Source: Mizugakiibacter sp. (lineage in GTDB: Bacteria; Pseudomonadota; Gammaproteobacteria; Xanthomonadales; Rhodanobacteraceae). Taken from it: a stretch of DNA of 33,489 bases. The notes below the pieces were generated by a model, which was not told where the DNA came from, did not search any database, and saw only the letters and a program-made list of their open reading frames with translations. The stretch spans positions 1 to 33,489 of the forward strand of contig QILI01000120.1 in the NCBI GenBank assembly GCA_003233305.1. Reading direction: 5' to 3'. The position numbers and the translations under genes were made by a program. This document shows positions 26,444 to 33,489 of this stretch, piece after piece; position 1 is the stretch's first letter; every line of letters starts with the position of its first letter.

Positions 26444-27256
26444 TCAACCTCCGAATACCCGTTTTAGCAAACTCTTTCTGGGAACATCTAGAAAACGCAT
26501 GGGCCGGTCTTCACCAAACAAACGAGCGACGAGGTCTTCATAGGCCAGGCCGGCGTGGGAATCCGGGTTGTGGATTACCGGAATACCCTGATTGGATGAA
26601 GTCAAAACACTGTCGTGTTCCGGTATGACTCCAAGAATAGACAGCCCCAGGATTTCTTCAATATCCTCAAGGCTAAGCATGTCACCCTCGGCAACCTTTT
26701 CCGGATGATAACGGGTAACTACCACATGCGCCGGTACCCCCCCATCACCGCGTTCTCCGTGGCGGGTCTTGCTCGAGAGTAGGCCGAGGATGCGGTCGGA
26801 GTCACGCACACTGGATACCTCAGGATTTACTACGACTACGGCACGGTCGGCAAAGTACATGGCCAGATGGGCTCCCCTCTCGATGCCGGCCGGTGAATCG
26901 CAGATCACGTAGTCAAATTCGTCCTGGCGCAATTCATCCAGCACCTGCTCCACACCGTCCTGGGTTAGTGCTTCCTTGTCGCGGGTTTGGGAAGCAGCCA
27001 GGATGTACAGCGAGTCCAGGCGCTTGTCCCGGATCAGGGCCTGCTTCAGCGTGGCTTCCTTGTGAATGACATTGATAAAGTCGTAGACTACGCGGCGCTC
27101 ACAACCCATGATCAGGTCCAGGTTACGAAGGCCGATATCAAAGTCGATGACCGCCACTTTGTGGTTGCGTTGGGCCAGTCCGGTTGCGAGTGAAGCGCTG
27201 GTTGTGGTCTTGCCAACGCCGCCTTTTCCAGATGTGACCACAATAATTTCGGTCAA
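26444..27256 (-). CDS. minD: Septum site-determining ATPase MinD
   Basis: 270 aa, equal to E. coli, when started at the TTG (complement of 27254-27256) with GGAG 8 bp upstream; no ATG fits. The deviant Walker A is [10 protein letters not shown] (K11 and K16), and [20 protein letters not shown] and [20 protein letters not shown] are MinD hallmarks. The C-terminal [11 protein letters not shown] is the amphipathic membrane-targeting helix. MinD recruits MinC to the membrane in an ATP-dependent manner. It is 188 bp behind minC, a long gap for a min operon. Confidence 0.97.
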   Translation of the reverse strand: MTEIIVVTSGKGGVGKTTTSASLATGLAQRNHKVAVIDFDIGLRNLDLIMGCERRVVYDFINVIHKEATLKQALIRDKRLDSLYILAASQTRDKEALTQDGVEQVLDELRQDEFDYVICDSPAGIERGAHLAMYFADRAVVVVNPEVSSVRDSDRILGLLSSKTRHGERGDGGVPAHVVVTRYHPEKVAEGDMLSLEDIEEILGLSILGVIPEHDSVLTSSNQGIPVIHNPDSHAGLAYEDLVARLFGEDRPMRFLDVPRKSLLKRVFGG

Positions 27257-27444
27257 GGTGCAATCTCCGCAGTCAAAAGATGAATGCTGCCAACAGTCGG
27301 TCTGACTAGGCAAGATGGTGGTGATGGAGAGTAATGGCAAGTCAGGATAGACATGGATTTGAGGTAAATAGTGGTTTGCTTTGAGAATAATTCGGACCAC
27401 AGTCCCGTTGATGCAACCGGTTCATTCCTGGCCTGACAGCACGG

Positions 27445-28209
27445 CTAGCGCTCGAGTTTGGTGACATGCAGCGTCTCCCCTTGCAGCCAGCATTGTACCG
27501 GTTGGCCCTCAAGTTCAGAGGGTAGTCTTTCGAAGACTCGATAGCAGCCGGCAATGGATACCAGTTCAGCCCGGAATTCGCTGCTGTAGATACGCGCACT
27601 GGCTAGACCTTGGGCCCCGGCCAAGGCCCGCCCACGCAGGGCGCCGTAGACATGGATGGAACCATCAGCAATAACCTCGGCACCATTTGCGACATGGGCG
27701 GTCACCACCAGGTCGGTATCGCGAGCATACAGTTGTTGACCCGAACGCACTGGCTGAGCGTGATGCCGAGTAGCAGTATAGGTATGCTCAGAGGGAGAAG
27801 CCACAGCTGCGCCGGGAGAAACCCCGTCATTCTTGGCCAGCGAGTTTAGGACCTCGGCACTGTACCGGTAGGCTTCGCGAAACCCAGCCAGTACGGGCAG
27901 GTCCAGGGAGTGGGCCAATATTTCGGTAGCCGGGGTGCCATAGGCCAAAGCAACAGGCAGCATTCCAGCATGCCGAATGGCATCAAGCAGGGTTTTGGCC
28001 GTAGGAGTATCGATTTCTTTGTCGAGGTGTCCGAGGTCCAGGATCAGCGCCGCACACTTGAGCAATTGTGGGGCCTTGCTGACCCGCTCCAATAACTCAT
28101 CTTCAAGAGCCTTTGCGTCGATGTGCAGCAGTCGCAGGTTAGCCATGCCGACTTGCCCAAACCGCACCTCAGAAACGGTGGAATATGCCTTCCTGGTTGT
28201 TGCGCTCAT
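27445..28209 (-). CDS. minC: Septum site-determining protein MinC
   Basis: 254 aa. The N-terminal domain inhibits FtsZ; the C-terminal beta-helix (about 140-254) has LVVTAHVANGAEVIADGSIH, VYGALRGRALAGAQGL and ARIYSSEFRAELVSIAGCYR, which bind MinD and the FtsZ tail. The two are joined by a variable linker rich in Ala, Ser and His. The ATG (complement of 28207-28209) overlaps the upstream acetyltransferase stop by 4 bp. In-frame upstream starts reach into that gene and are not conserved in type. Confidence 0.95.
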   Translation of the reverse strand: MSATTRKAYSTVSEVRFGQVGMANLRLLHIDAKALEDELLERVSKAPQLLKCAALILDLGHLDKEIDTPTAKTLLDAIRHAGMLPVALAYGTPATEILAHSLDLPVLAGFREAYRYSAEVLNSLAKNDGVSPGAAVASPSEHTYTATRHHAQPVRSGQQLYARDTDLVVTAHVANGAEVIADGSIHVYGALRGRALAGAQGLASARIYSSEFRAELVSIAGCYRVFERLPSELEGQPVQCWLQGETLHVTKLER

Positions 28210-28826
28210 ACGTGCTCGGCCGCCTGGGGGAGCGATACCGGAGGATCCTGTCGGCAGGTACGTTTCGCGTTTTCCAGCCAAGCTAGCCTGGGTAAGCCCC
28301 CCTGTTCAAGATAGGTATCGTGGACAAACTGAAAACTACACAGTTCCTTGGCCAGCAGGCTGACCCGGCGGTTATTACCGGGCATCCGCCGCTGAGCGAC
28401 TTCATGAAAACCGAAGGTCCCATGGAAAAGTACAACGGCGTCGTTACGTGGTTCAAGAAACACCTCACAGGCGACCATGGGCACCTGTAACTCAGCGTAG
28501 CTCTGCACATCGGCATAGAACACCCGACCCAATCCGTGCCCGCGCAGGGTTGGGGCAATGACTACGCGGTCGATATATACAAAAGCCGGGTAATGATCGC
28601 GAAACCAGAGAAAATTAGAGCTGTCGTGATATGCGTTTTCCCGGAGCCCAATAATGAAACCGCCTACGATTCCATCAACTTCCGCAACCCGAAAATAGAC
28701 TGCCCGCTCAAAAAACCAGCACAGCCTTTTACTGTCCAGCGGGAGGATTCCTGGGCTGGTGGCATTGTTGATAGCGAGAATGGCATCCAGGTCATTTTCA
28801 CATACGTTGCGGATTTTCAAACTCAT
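28206..28826 (-). CDS. GNAT acetyltransferase (COG3818-like) coupled to minC
   Basis: 206 aa. Features are RNVCENDLDAILAINNATSP at the start, FRVAEVDGIVGGFIIGLREN, and motif A YIDRVVIAPTLRGHGLGRVF (RGHGLG), then VACEVFLEPRNDAVVLFHG and FGFHEV, as in the predicted acetyltransferases of COG3818. Its stop overlaps the minC ATG (ATGA), making it the first gene of the min operon here. The last about 30 residues form a Pro/Gln-rich tail. Upstream in-frame codons to 28973 run into the divergent region and are not used. The substrate is unknown. Confidence 0.87.
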   Translation of the reverse strand: MSLKIRNVCENDLDAILAINNATSPGILPLDSKRLCWFFERAVYFRVAEVDGIVGGFIIGLRENAYHDSSNFLWFRDHYPAFVYIDRVVIAPTLRGHGLGRVFYADVQSYAELQVPMVACEVFLEPRNDAVVLFHGTFGFHEVAQRRMPGNNRRVSLLAKELCSFQFVHDTYLEQGGLPRLAWLENAKRTCRQDPPVSLPQAAEHV

Positions 28827-28875
28827 TCCGTACTCCGTTGCTGTGCGAACCAGGACGACCGCAAGGGCAACGGGC

Positions 28876-28884
28876 ATTATCGCA
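28876..28884 (-). promoter_or_regulatory. Candidate extended -10 element for the acetyltransferase-min operon
   Basis: On the minus strand TGC-GATAAT reads as an extended -10 (TGn plus a 5 of 6 match to TATAAT), about 50 bp before the acetyltransferase ATG. No good -35 is present at 17 bp, which extended -10 promoters can tolerate. Seen by eye only. Confidence 0.35.
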
Positions 28885-28937
28885 TGACTATGGGGAAAAA
28901 AAGTGTGATAACGCTTGCGCCATTCTGAATGTAGTGG

Positions 28938-30122
28938 ATGATACTTACAATGCGCCGGTTCAAGTTCGACCACATCCGTTTGCTACGCTATGCGGGCCTG
29001 TTCACGTATTTGTGTGCAGGAATTCCGTTGCTGCGTGTGGACTGGGCGCGACAGCGTGTCAGCCTTTTGGTGCATCCCGGTCTGGGCCTGTGGGCGCTGC
29101 TATCGAGTTATCTTCTGTTCGGAATAGTGTATTGGTTTTTGACTCGTCGATTGGGCTCACATCGGCATCCGTTGCTGAAGGTTTTTGGTCTCGGTATCCT
29201 CACCGTAACCGCCTTTGCCGTAGGTTGGTTCAGCCAAAGTGGACTCTCGGCATTGCTACTCGTGGTGGTAGCAGTGGCTTTGCCGTGGACTTTGCCCGCT
29301 CCCATAGGGATCGCCTGGCTGGTATTGCAAAATTTTGCCCTGATTCCCGTCTTTGCGGGTTTCCCCGGTTTTGGTTGGTGGAGTGCCATCCTCCAAGCTA
29401 GCTTGTATTTCGGTTTTGCCACATTGATGTTCGTCACGTCTCTGGTAGCCAGCCAGCAAGATGAGGCTCGTCTGGATCAGCGTCGCCTGAATTCCGAACT
29501 GCGCGCAACCCGGGCTTTACTGGCTGAGTCCAGCCGTATCGGTGAAAGGATGCGGATTGCGCGTGAACTTCATGATTTACTGGGTCACCACCTGACGGCC
29601 TTGACTCTGAATCTGGAAGTAGCTGACCATTATCTACCTGGCCCGGCAGCAGAACCGGTGCAGCGGGCCAGGGCGATTGCCCGGCAGTTGTTGGGGGATG
29701 TGCGAGAGGTGGTCAGCGAGTTGCGACAGAGTGATGCTATTGACCTGACTGCGGCACTGCGGGCGTTGGTCGAAGGGGTACCTCCCGGGTTGCGAGTGTC
29801 CTTGCAGGTGCCGGAACGCTTTAGTGTCGACGACCCGGGCCAGGCACAAATGATTTTGCGTATGGTCCAGGAAATACTGACCAATACCCTGCGCCATGCC
29901 GGGGCCAACCAGTTATGGTTACATTTTCGACGTGGCTCGCAAGATGACTTGTATCTGCGGGCGTGGGACGATGGGCATGGGGCTGCGAATCTACAACCCG
30001 GCAATGGGCTACATGGGATGCGCGAGCGTTTGGCCGAATACGGTGGGCATATCGATATTTCCAGTCCGCCGGGCCAAGGCCTGCAATTGGATGTCCATTT
30101 GCCCGTGGAGGAAAAACCATGA
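28938..30122 (+). CDS. Sensor histidine kinase, HisKA_3 (DesK/NarX-like)
   Basis: 394 aa. About five or six hydrophobic segments fill residues 12-170, with little periplasmic sequence, so it probably senses within or at the membrane. A coiled-coil linker (ARLDQRRLNSELRATRALLA) leads to the dimerisation helix RIARELHDLLGHHLTALTLN, with phospho-accepting H212. The ATPase domain has the N box QEILTNTLRHAGANQLWL and G box NGLHGMRERLAEYGG. The architecture resembles the DesK thermosensor and similar kinases. The start could be 28938 or the ATG at 28950. It overlaps the response regulator by 4 bp. Confidence 0.93.
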   Translation: MILTMRRFKFDHIRLLRYAGLFTYLCAGIPLLRVDWARQRVSLLVHPGLGLWALLSSYLLFGIVYWFLTRRLGSHRHPLLKVFGLGILTVTAFAVGWFSQSGLSALLLVVVAVALPWTLPAPIGIAWLVLQNFALIPVFAGFPGFGWWSAILQASLYFGFATLMFVTSLVASQQDEARLDQRRLNSELRATRALLAESSRIGERMRIARELHDLLGHHLTALTLNLEVADHYLPGPAAEPVQRARAIARQLLGDVREVVSELRQSDAIDLTAALRALVEGVPPGLRVSLQVPERFSVDDPGQAQMILRMVQEILTNTLRHAGANQLWLHFRRGSQDDLYLRAWDDGHGAANLQPGNGLHGMRERLAEYGGHIDISSPPGQGLQLDVHLPVEEKP

Positions 30123-30760
30123 TCAATATCTGCCTGGTTGACGACCAGAATCTGGTACGACAGGGAATCCGTTCACTCCTTGATCTGGCCGAAGATATTC
30201 ACGTAGTGGCTGAGTACTCCGGGGGGGCCGAGGCGGTTGCCGGTATTCCGACTTTGAAAGTCGATGTGGTCCTGCTGGATATGCGTATGCCGGGAATGAA
30301 TGGCATTGAGGTACTCAAGGCACTCAGTGCGGCCCGACACCTGCCACCGACAATCATCCTGACCACCTTCGATGATGATCGAATGGTGCTGGCCGGTTTG
30401 AAAGCCGGAGCCCGTGGGTATCTATTGAAGGATGTTTCGCTGCAACAGCTGATTGATGCGGTACGGACCGTGGCGTTGGGTGGCTCGATGGTCTCGCCGG
30501 CCGTAACCCAGCGATTGAAGGCGGGTTTTGACCGCATGGCCACGAATTTCCGCGGGCTTGAAGACCCCGATCCGCTGACCGAGCGGGAAACTGAAATTTT
30601 GCGACTGATGACCGGTGGCTACAGCAACAAAGAAATTGCCAACTCGCTGGGGGTTGCCGAAGGTACTGTCAAGAACCATGTGTCCAGTATTCTTTCCAAA
30701 TTAGGGGTTCGTGACCGGACCCGGGCGGTACTCAAGGCTATCGAGCTGGGCATCGTATGA
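30119..30760 (+). CDS. NarL/FixJ-family response regulator
   Basis: 213 aa. The receiver domain (1-120) has D8 and D9, phospho-acceptor D54 (VVLLDMRMPGMNG), the TTF switch Thr, and K104-type Lys in GYLLKDVS. The C-terminal LuxR-type helix-turn-helix (about 150-210) contains LTERETEILRLMTGGYSNKE and GTVKNHVSSILSKLGVRDRT. The ATG overlaps the kinase stop, so the pair is a co-translated two-component system. Its target is not known; the downstream membrane-anchored protein and the ABC exporter are the nearest candidates. Confidence 0.95.
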   Translation: MINICLVDDQNLVRQGIRSLLDLAEDIHVVAEYSGGAEAVAGIPTLKVDVVLLDMRMPGMNGIEVLKALSAARHLPPTIILTTFDDDRMVLAGLKAGARGYLLKDVSLQQLIDAVRTVALGGSMVSPAVTQRLKAGFDRMATNFRGLEDPDPLTERETEILRLMTGGYSNKEIANSLGVAEGTVKNHVSSILSKLGVRDRTRAVLKAIELGIV

Positions 30761-30895
30761 GTCGAGCCCCAGTCTGGATGGCGTTTCTCGGATAGAGCCG
30801 CTACCATCACACACTTGCTGTGGACGCCTCAGTCCGTGGCGGTTGCCCCCCCGGCTGGCATCTGCTGGCTGATCTGGTTGTGGAGACTTCCCAGA

Positions 30896-32314
30896 ATGAC
30901 TCGTATTTTTGAATTCCTAGTTGCAGTGAGCATGGTGATAGTCCTAGCCGTGGTTATTGCATTGGCGCTGCCTACTCATGCGAGTGCTTCGCGTTCGATT
31001 GAGGTCAGCCATAATATCCGCGAGGTTTATGACATCCTTGCCAACTATCGCCGGTTTCCCGATTACGGGGTGCTGCGTGCCTACGATGCCAAAACCCAGT
31101 TTGAATTCTCTGGCCCGGCCTACGGAGTAGGTGCCAAAGTGAGCTGGAAAAGCAGTAATCCTAAGGTAGGAACGGGTGAACTTACGATGTGGCAGCTTGA
31201 ACCGGCGGCCTCCGCAGTGTTTCTCAAAGGTACAGCAACCATTGTATGGAAGCTGCACAACAGCTGGTCCGGGCATAACAAGCGTATCGTGTTCGAAATC
31301 AACCGCTCCGGGAAGGATCAGCGCTTGGTCAAGATTGTGGCCCGGTACCGGGTCGATTACGGTTGGAATCTATTCGATCGCTATTCGCGGCTGTTCATCC
31401 ATGGTGCACCCGATCATTTTCTTGAGTACACCTTGACCAATCTGCAAAACGTCCTGGCGGTTATTCCTAATCTCGCCTATGGTCAACTGCATCCGACCTT
31501 GGTGGATACACCCAAGCAGCCCATCGTGTATGTGTCCGAAAGCGTCAAGAACACTCACAATGACATCAGCGTGGCCATCGATAGTGCGATGCAAACGCTG
31601 CATGTTGCCCTCAAGAAGCTAGGTGTGGCGGCGGCCGGACCCAGGACCGTGATTACCCGGCGCTGGAGTCGGAACACTTACACTTTTGACGTAGCAGTAC
31701 CGATTTCTAGTACTAAACTGAAAGTTGCCGGGCAGGACTACGACCTTACTCAGCCCGGCTCACCGACTTCTGCAGTTGTGGTACAGACCTCGAAGCCGTC
31801 AGGTAGTACACCGGCTGGCACGACCCAGACCCTATCTAAGCAGCCTGCTGTGCAGACTCCACCCACTGTTATAGAAGAAAAGCCTGGTGATTGGGAGGTG
31901 AAAGGCCAGCTCATCATTAGCAATAAGGTGCGGGCCCGCATGGCCTTCGGAGGCCGTGCGCTGATGGCGGTTCTGGATGGCAGCTCGGCACAATCGTACG
32001 CCATTCATAAGGGGCTTGAGGCGTATGCTGCAACCCATGGGTATTCAAACAACCCGGAACTTTTACCTATCTATGATGTACAGAGCCAAGCTCCGAATCC
32101 CCGCAATCTAACCCCGAACAACCCCAGTGGAGTGCAGTACAAAGTGTATTTGCCGGTTATCGCCGCACCACTGATGACTCCATGGCAGGCCGCTCAAGTC
32201 GCTCCGGCGGGAGTATCCAGCACCTTGACACCTGCGTCCTCAGCAAGCGTGAGTGCACCTGCTGTGTCCTCCAGTACCGCCACACCGGCCCAGGTTACGA
32301 CCTCGGCCGGCTGA
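30896..32314 (+). CDS. Membrane-anchored SRPBCC plus GyrI-like fusion protein
   Basis: 472 aa from the ATG at 30896 (GGAG 10 bp upstream); an ATG-less upstream extension to 30815 is possible but weak. Residues 1-28 are a signal anchor (FLVAVSMVIVLAVVIALAL). Residues about 33-180 resemble an SRPBCC/polyketide cyclase-type lipid-binding fold, with RSIEVSHNIREVYDILANYR. From about 215 a GyrI-like effector-binding domain starts (VYVSESVKNTHNDISVAIDS), interrupted by a Pro/Ser/Thr-rich insert (about 285-331) and resumed to about 430. The last about 40 residues are a low-complexity Ala/Ser/Thr/Pro tail. It most likely lies in the periplasm. No function is assigned; both domains bind small hydrophobic ligands in other proteins. 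Confidence 0.75.
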   Translation: MTRIFEFLVAVSMVIVLAVVIALALPTHASASRSIEVSHNIREVYDILANYRRFPDYGVLRAYDAKTQFEFSGPAYGVGAKVSWKSSNPKVGTGELTMWQLEPAASAVFLKGTATIVWKLHNSWSGHNKRIVFEINRSGKDQRLVKIVARYRVDYGWNLFDRYSRLFIHGAPDHFLEYTLTNLQNVLAVIPNLAYGQLHPTLVDTPKQPIVYVSESVKNTHNDISVAIDSAMQTLHVALKKLGVAAAGPRTVITRRWSRNTYTFDVAVPISSTKLKVAGQDYDLTQPGSPTSAVVVQTSKPSGSTPAGTTQTLSKQPAVQTPPTVIEEKPGDWEVKGQLIISNKVRARMAFGGRALMAVLDGSSAQSYAIHKGLEAYAATHGYSNNPELLPIYDVQSQAPNPRNLTPNNPSGVQYKVYLPVIAAPLMTPWQAAQVAPAGVSSTLTPASSASVSAPAVSSSTATPAQVTTSAG

Positions 32315-32340
32315 TGAACGGGGTGTCGGCACATGTGCTC

Positions 32341-32376
32341 AACGGTCCTTCCGAGTTTGGAAGGGCCGTTTTGTTT
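32341..32376 (+). terminator. Rho-independent terminator after the SRPBCC gene
   Basis: A 12-bp stem pairs 32341-32352 with 32359-32370 (one T-G wobble) around GAGTTT, followed by TTGTTT. It lies 26 bp after the stop and isolates the fusion gene from the ABC operon. Confidence 0.88.
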
Positions 32377-32381
32377 GGGGT

Positions 32382-32409
32382 TTGACGGAGCCTGCCTGCC
32401 TGCTATGTT
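32382..32409 (+). promoter_or_regulatory. Candidate sigma-70 promoter of the ABC exporter operon
   Basis: TTGACG (32382-32387, 5 of 6) and TATGTT (32404-32409, 4 of 6) are spaced by 16 bp, right after the terminator. The start of transcription would fall inside the inverted repeat at 32411-32433. Confidence 0.55.
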
Positions 32410-32410
32410 C

Positions 32411-32455
32411 ACTTGGGTAATTCCGTCCCAAGTACTCATCATTTGGCTAGGACGG
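32411..32455. promoter_or_regulatory. Overlapping inverted repeats in the ABC operon leader
   Basis: ACTTGGG (32411-32417) pairs with CCCAAGT (32427-32433). CCGTCC (32423-32428) pairs with GGACGG (32450-32455). The two stems share bases 32427-32428 and the loop, so they exclude each other. They lie between the -10 box and the ribosome binding site, and could be an operator or an RNA switch. Confidence 0.45.
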
Positions 32456-32471
32456 ATTGTCGGGAGTCGTC

Positions 32472-33407
32472 ATGATTGAGGTTACCGGACTCGGTCGACG
32501 CTACGGCGGCATCTGGGCGGTGCGGAACGTCAACCTTCAGGTGTGGCCCGGACAGGTGTTGGCACTGCTTGGCCCCAATGGCGCCGGTAAAAGTACCACC
32601 TTGCGCATGATCGCCGGGTTTCTTGCGCCTTCGGCGGGTACAGTGCGGGTTTGTGGCCGGGATGTGCTGCGCCATCCCAAGGCTGTGCATCGCCTACTCG
32701 GCTATTTGCCGGAAGGTGCGCCAGCCTATGAGGAGATGAGCGTACGCAGTTTTCTCGGCTTTATTGCCGACGTGCATGGTTTGCGTGGTCTGCAGCGCCG
32801 GCAGCGTTTCGAAGAAGTGGTGCAGCTGCTTGAGCTTGAGGAGGTATTGAAATCAACGATTGGAACCTTGTCGATGGGTTATCGGCGTCGGGTAGGTTTG
32901 GCTCAGGCCATCTTACATGATCCGCCAGCACTGATTTTTGATGAGCCTACGGATGGGCTGGATCCCAGTCAGCGCCGTGGGGTGCGCAAGCTGATTCGTT
33001 CACTGGCCCGTGACCACAGCTTGATAGTTTCCACCCATCTTCTTGAAGAAGTACGGGCCGTATGTAACCGGGTTGCCCTGATCGTGCGCGGGCGTTTAGT
33101 GGTTGATACGACACCTACAGAGCTGGCAGAGCAGTCACGCTACCATGGGGCCGTATCCTTTACCGCCAAGGGTAGCGGGCCGGTACGAGCGGCCTTGGGA
33201 CTGCTGCCTTCGGTGGATACCGTAGAGATCGATCCCATGGACGGCCGGGTGACTGTTTTCCCCAAATCTGGCCGGCAGATCCTGCCCCTTGTTCAACAGT
33301 TATTGGCAACTTACAAGGTCGTCCCCAAAGAGCTTCAGCTTGAACAAGGACGGCTTGACGATGTTTTTGAAAAACACGTCGCTGCAGCGCGAGGACTCCC
33401 AGAATGA
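32472..33407 (+). CDS. ABC transporter ATP-binding protein (ABC-2 exporter type)
   Basis: 311 aa from the ATG at 32472 (GGGAG 5 bp upstream; a TTG at 32457 is in frame). Walker A is LLGPNGAGKSTTLRM, the Q-loop region is LGYLPEGAPAYEEM, the signature is TLSMGYRRRVGLAQAI (LSMGYRRR for LSGGQ, as in GldA/NosF-like ATPases), and Walker B is ALIFDEPTDGLDPSQ. The switch His is in IVSTHLLEEV. A C-terminal domain of about 90 residues follows. The stop overlaps the permease start (ATGA). The GldA/CcmA/NosF-like form and the permease start suggest an exporter, substrate unknown. Confidence 0.94.
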   Translation: MIEVTGLGRRYGGIWAVRNVNLQVWPGQVLALLGPNGAGKSTTLRMIAGFLAPSAGTVRVCGRDVLRHPKAVHRLLGYLPEGAPAYEEMSVRSFLGFIADVHGLRGLQRRQRFEEVVQLLELEEVLKSTIGTLSMGYRRRVGLAQAILHDPPALIFDEPTDGLDPSQRRGVRKLIRSLARDHSLIVSTHLLEEVRAVCNRVALIVRGRLVVDTTPTELAEQSRYHGAVSFTAKGSGPVRAALGLLPSVDTVEIDPMDGRVTVFPKSGRQILPLVQQLLATYKVVPKELQLEQGRLDDVFEKHVAAARGLPE

Positions 33408-33489
33408 GAGGCTTTTTGGCGGTTTTTCGGCGTGAACTCAAGGCTTATGCAGTCACTCCGGTCGCCTATGTATTCGTCGTCGTTTTACT
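33404..33489 (+). CDS. ABC-2 type permease, N-terminus (partial)
   Basis: The ATG at 33404 overlaps the ATPase stop; only 28 codons lie in the window. The translation MRGFLAVFRRELKAYAVTPV then AYVFVVVL matches the start of GldF-like ABC-2 permeases: a short basic cytoplasmic helix (FRREL-KAY) leading into the first membrane segment. It is the partner of the preceding ATPase. The rest is outside the window. Confidence 0.85.
   Translation, partial: MRGFLAVFRRELKAYAVTPVAYVFVVVL

Noticed and set aside
1-33489. CRISPR array, tRNA or rRNA genes, insertion sequences, prophage
   Set aside because: I saw no spaced direct repeats, no cloverleaf or rRNA sequence, no transposase or integrase reading frame, and gene packing leaves no room for a mobile element.

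Overview
The window is one continuous stretch of a proteobacterial chromosome at about mid-50s percent GC (estimated by eye). The ribosomal protein order, the sequences (101-aa S14, 443-aa SecY, 329-332-aa-class RpoA) and minCDE point to Gammaproteobacteria. The missing rpmJ after secY, the DNANTSQKP form of SufS and the SufR-SufB-SufC-SufD-SufS-SufU-Rieske set recall Xanthomonadales-like lineages. That last placement is an inference from memory, not a search.

Layout. (1) 1-13660, plus strand: the end of tuf (EF-Tu), then the S10, spc and alpha ribosomal operons as one gene train: rpsJ-rplC-rplD-rplW-rplB-rpsS-rplV-rpsC-rplP-rpmC-rpsQ, rplN-rplX-rplE-rpsN-rpsH-rplF-rplR-rpsE-rpmD-rplO-secY, rpsM-rpsK-rpsD-rpoA-rplQ. 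It closes with a strong intrinsic terminator. Two oddities break the standard picture: a structured 127-bp gap between rplR and rpsE, and the absence of rpmJ (L36) between secY and rpsM, where a promoter-like element and a perfect 13-bp palindrome sit instead. (2) 13682-15632: dsbB and a class II DAHP synthase, overlapping by 4 bp behind their own candidate promoter. (3) 15823-23347: a nine-gene SUF iron-sulfur assembly operon, sufR-sufB-[SAM methyltransferase]-sufC-sufD-sufS-sufU-[GNAT acetyltransferase]-Rieske ferredoxin. Most junctions overlap or are nearly touching. An 18-bp-arm inverted repeat abuts the sufR start codon. SufU, with its C/D/C/C residues, probably replaces SufE as sulfur acceptor. 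(4) 23409-24423, minus strand: a RimJ/RimL-type acetyltransferase and a small secreted ComEA-like helix-hairpin-helix protein. (5) 24613-26031, plus: an M20 metallopeptidase. (6) 26176-28826, minus: a COG3818-type acetyltransferase translationally coupled to minC, then minD and minE. (7) 28938-30760, plus: a DesK/NarL-type two-component pair, followed by a membrane-anchored SRPBCC plus GyrI-like fusion protein with a terminator. (8) 32382-33489, plus: the start of an ABC-2 exporter operon (ATPase complete, permease cut by the window edge) with its own promoter-like element and overlapping inverted repeats.

How the genes work together. Region 1 makes translation machinery, the Sec translocon channel and RNA polymerase alpha. 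Region 3 is a self-contained Fe-S cluster factory: SufS releases sulfur from cysteine, SufU accepts it, SufBCD assembles the cluster, and SufR senses cluster status. The two embedded modification enzymes (methyltransferase and acetyltransferase) are the most attractive unknowns, because both are locked into the operon by ATGA-type overlaps. A third acetyltransferase is locked in the same way to minC, the division-site inhibitor. I see no rRNA, tRNA, CRISPR array, insertion sequence or phage gene. No gap without a gene exceeds 300 bp; the largest is 15633-15866.
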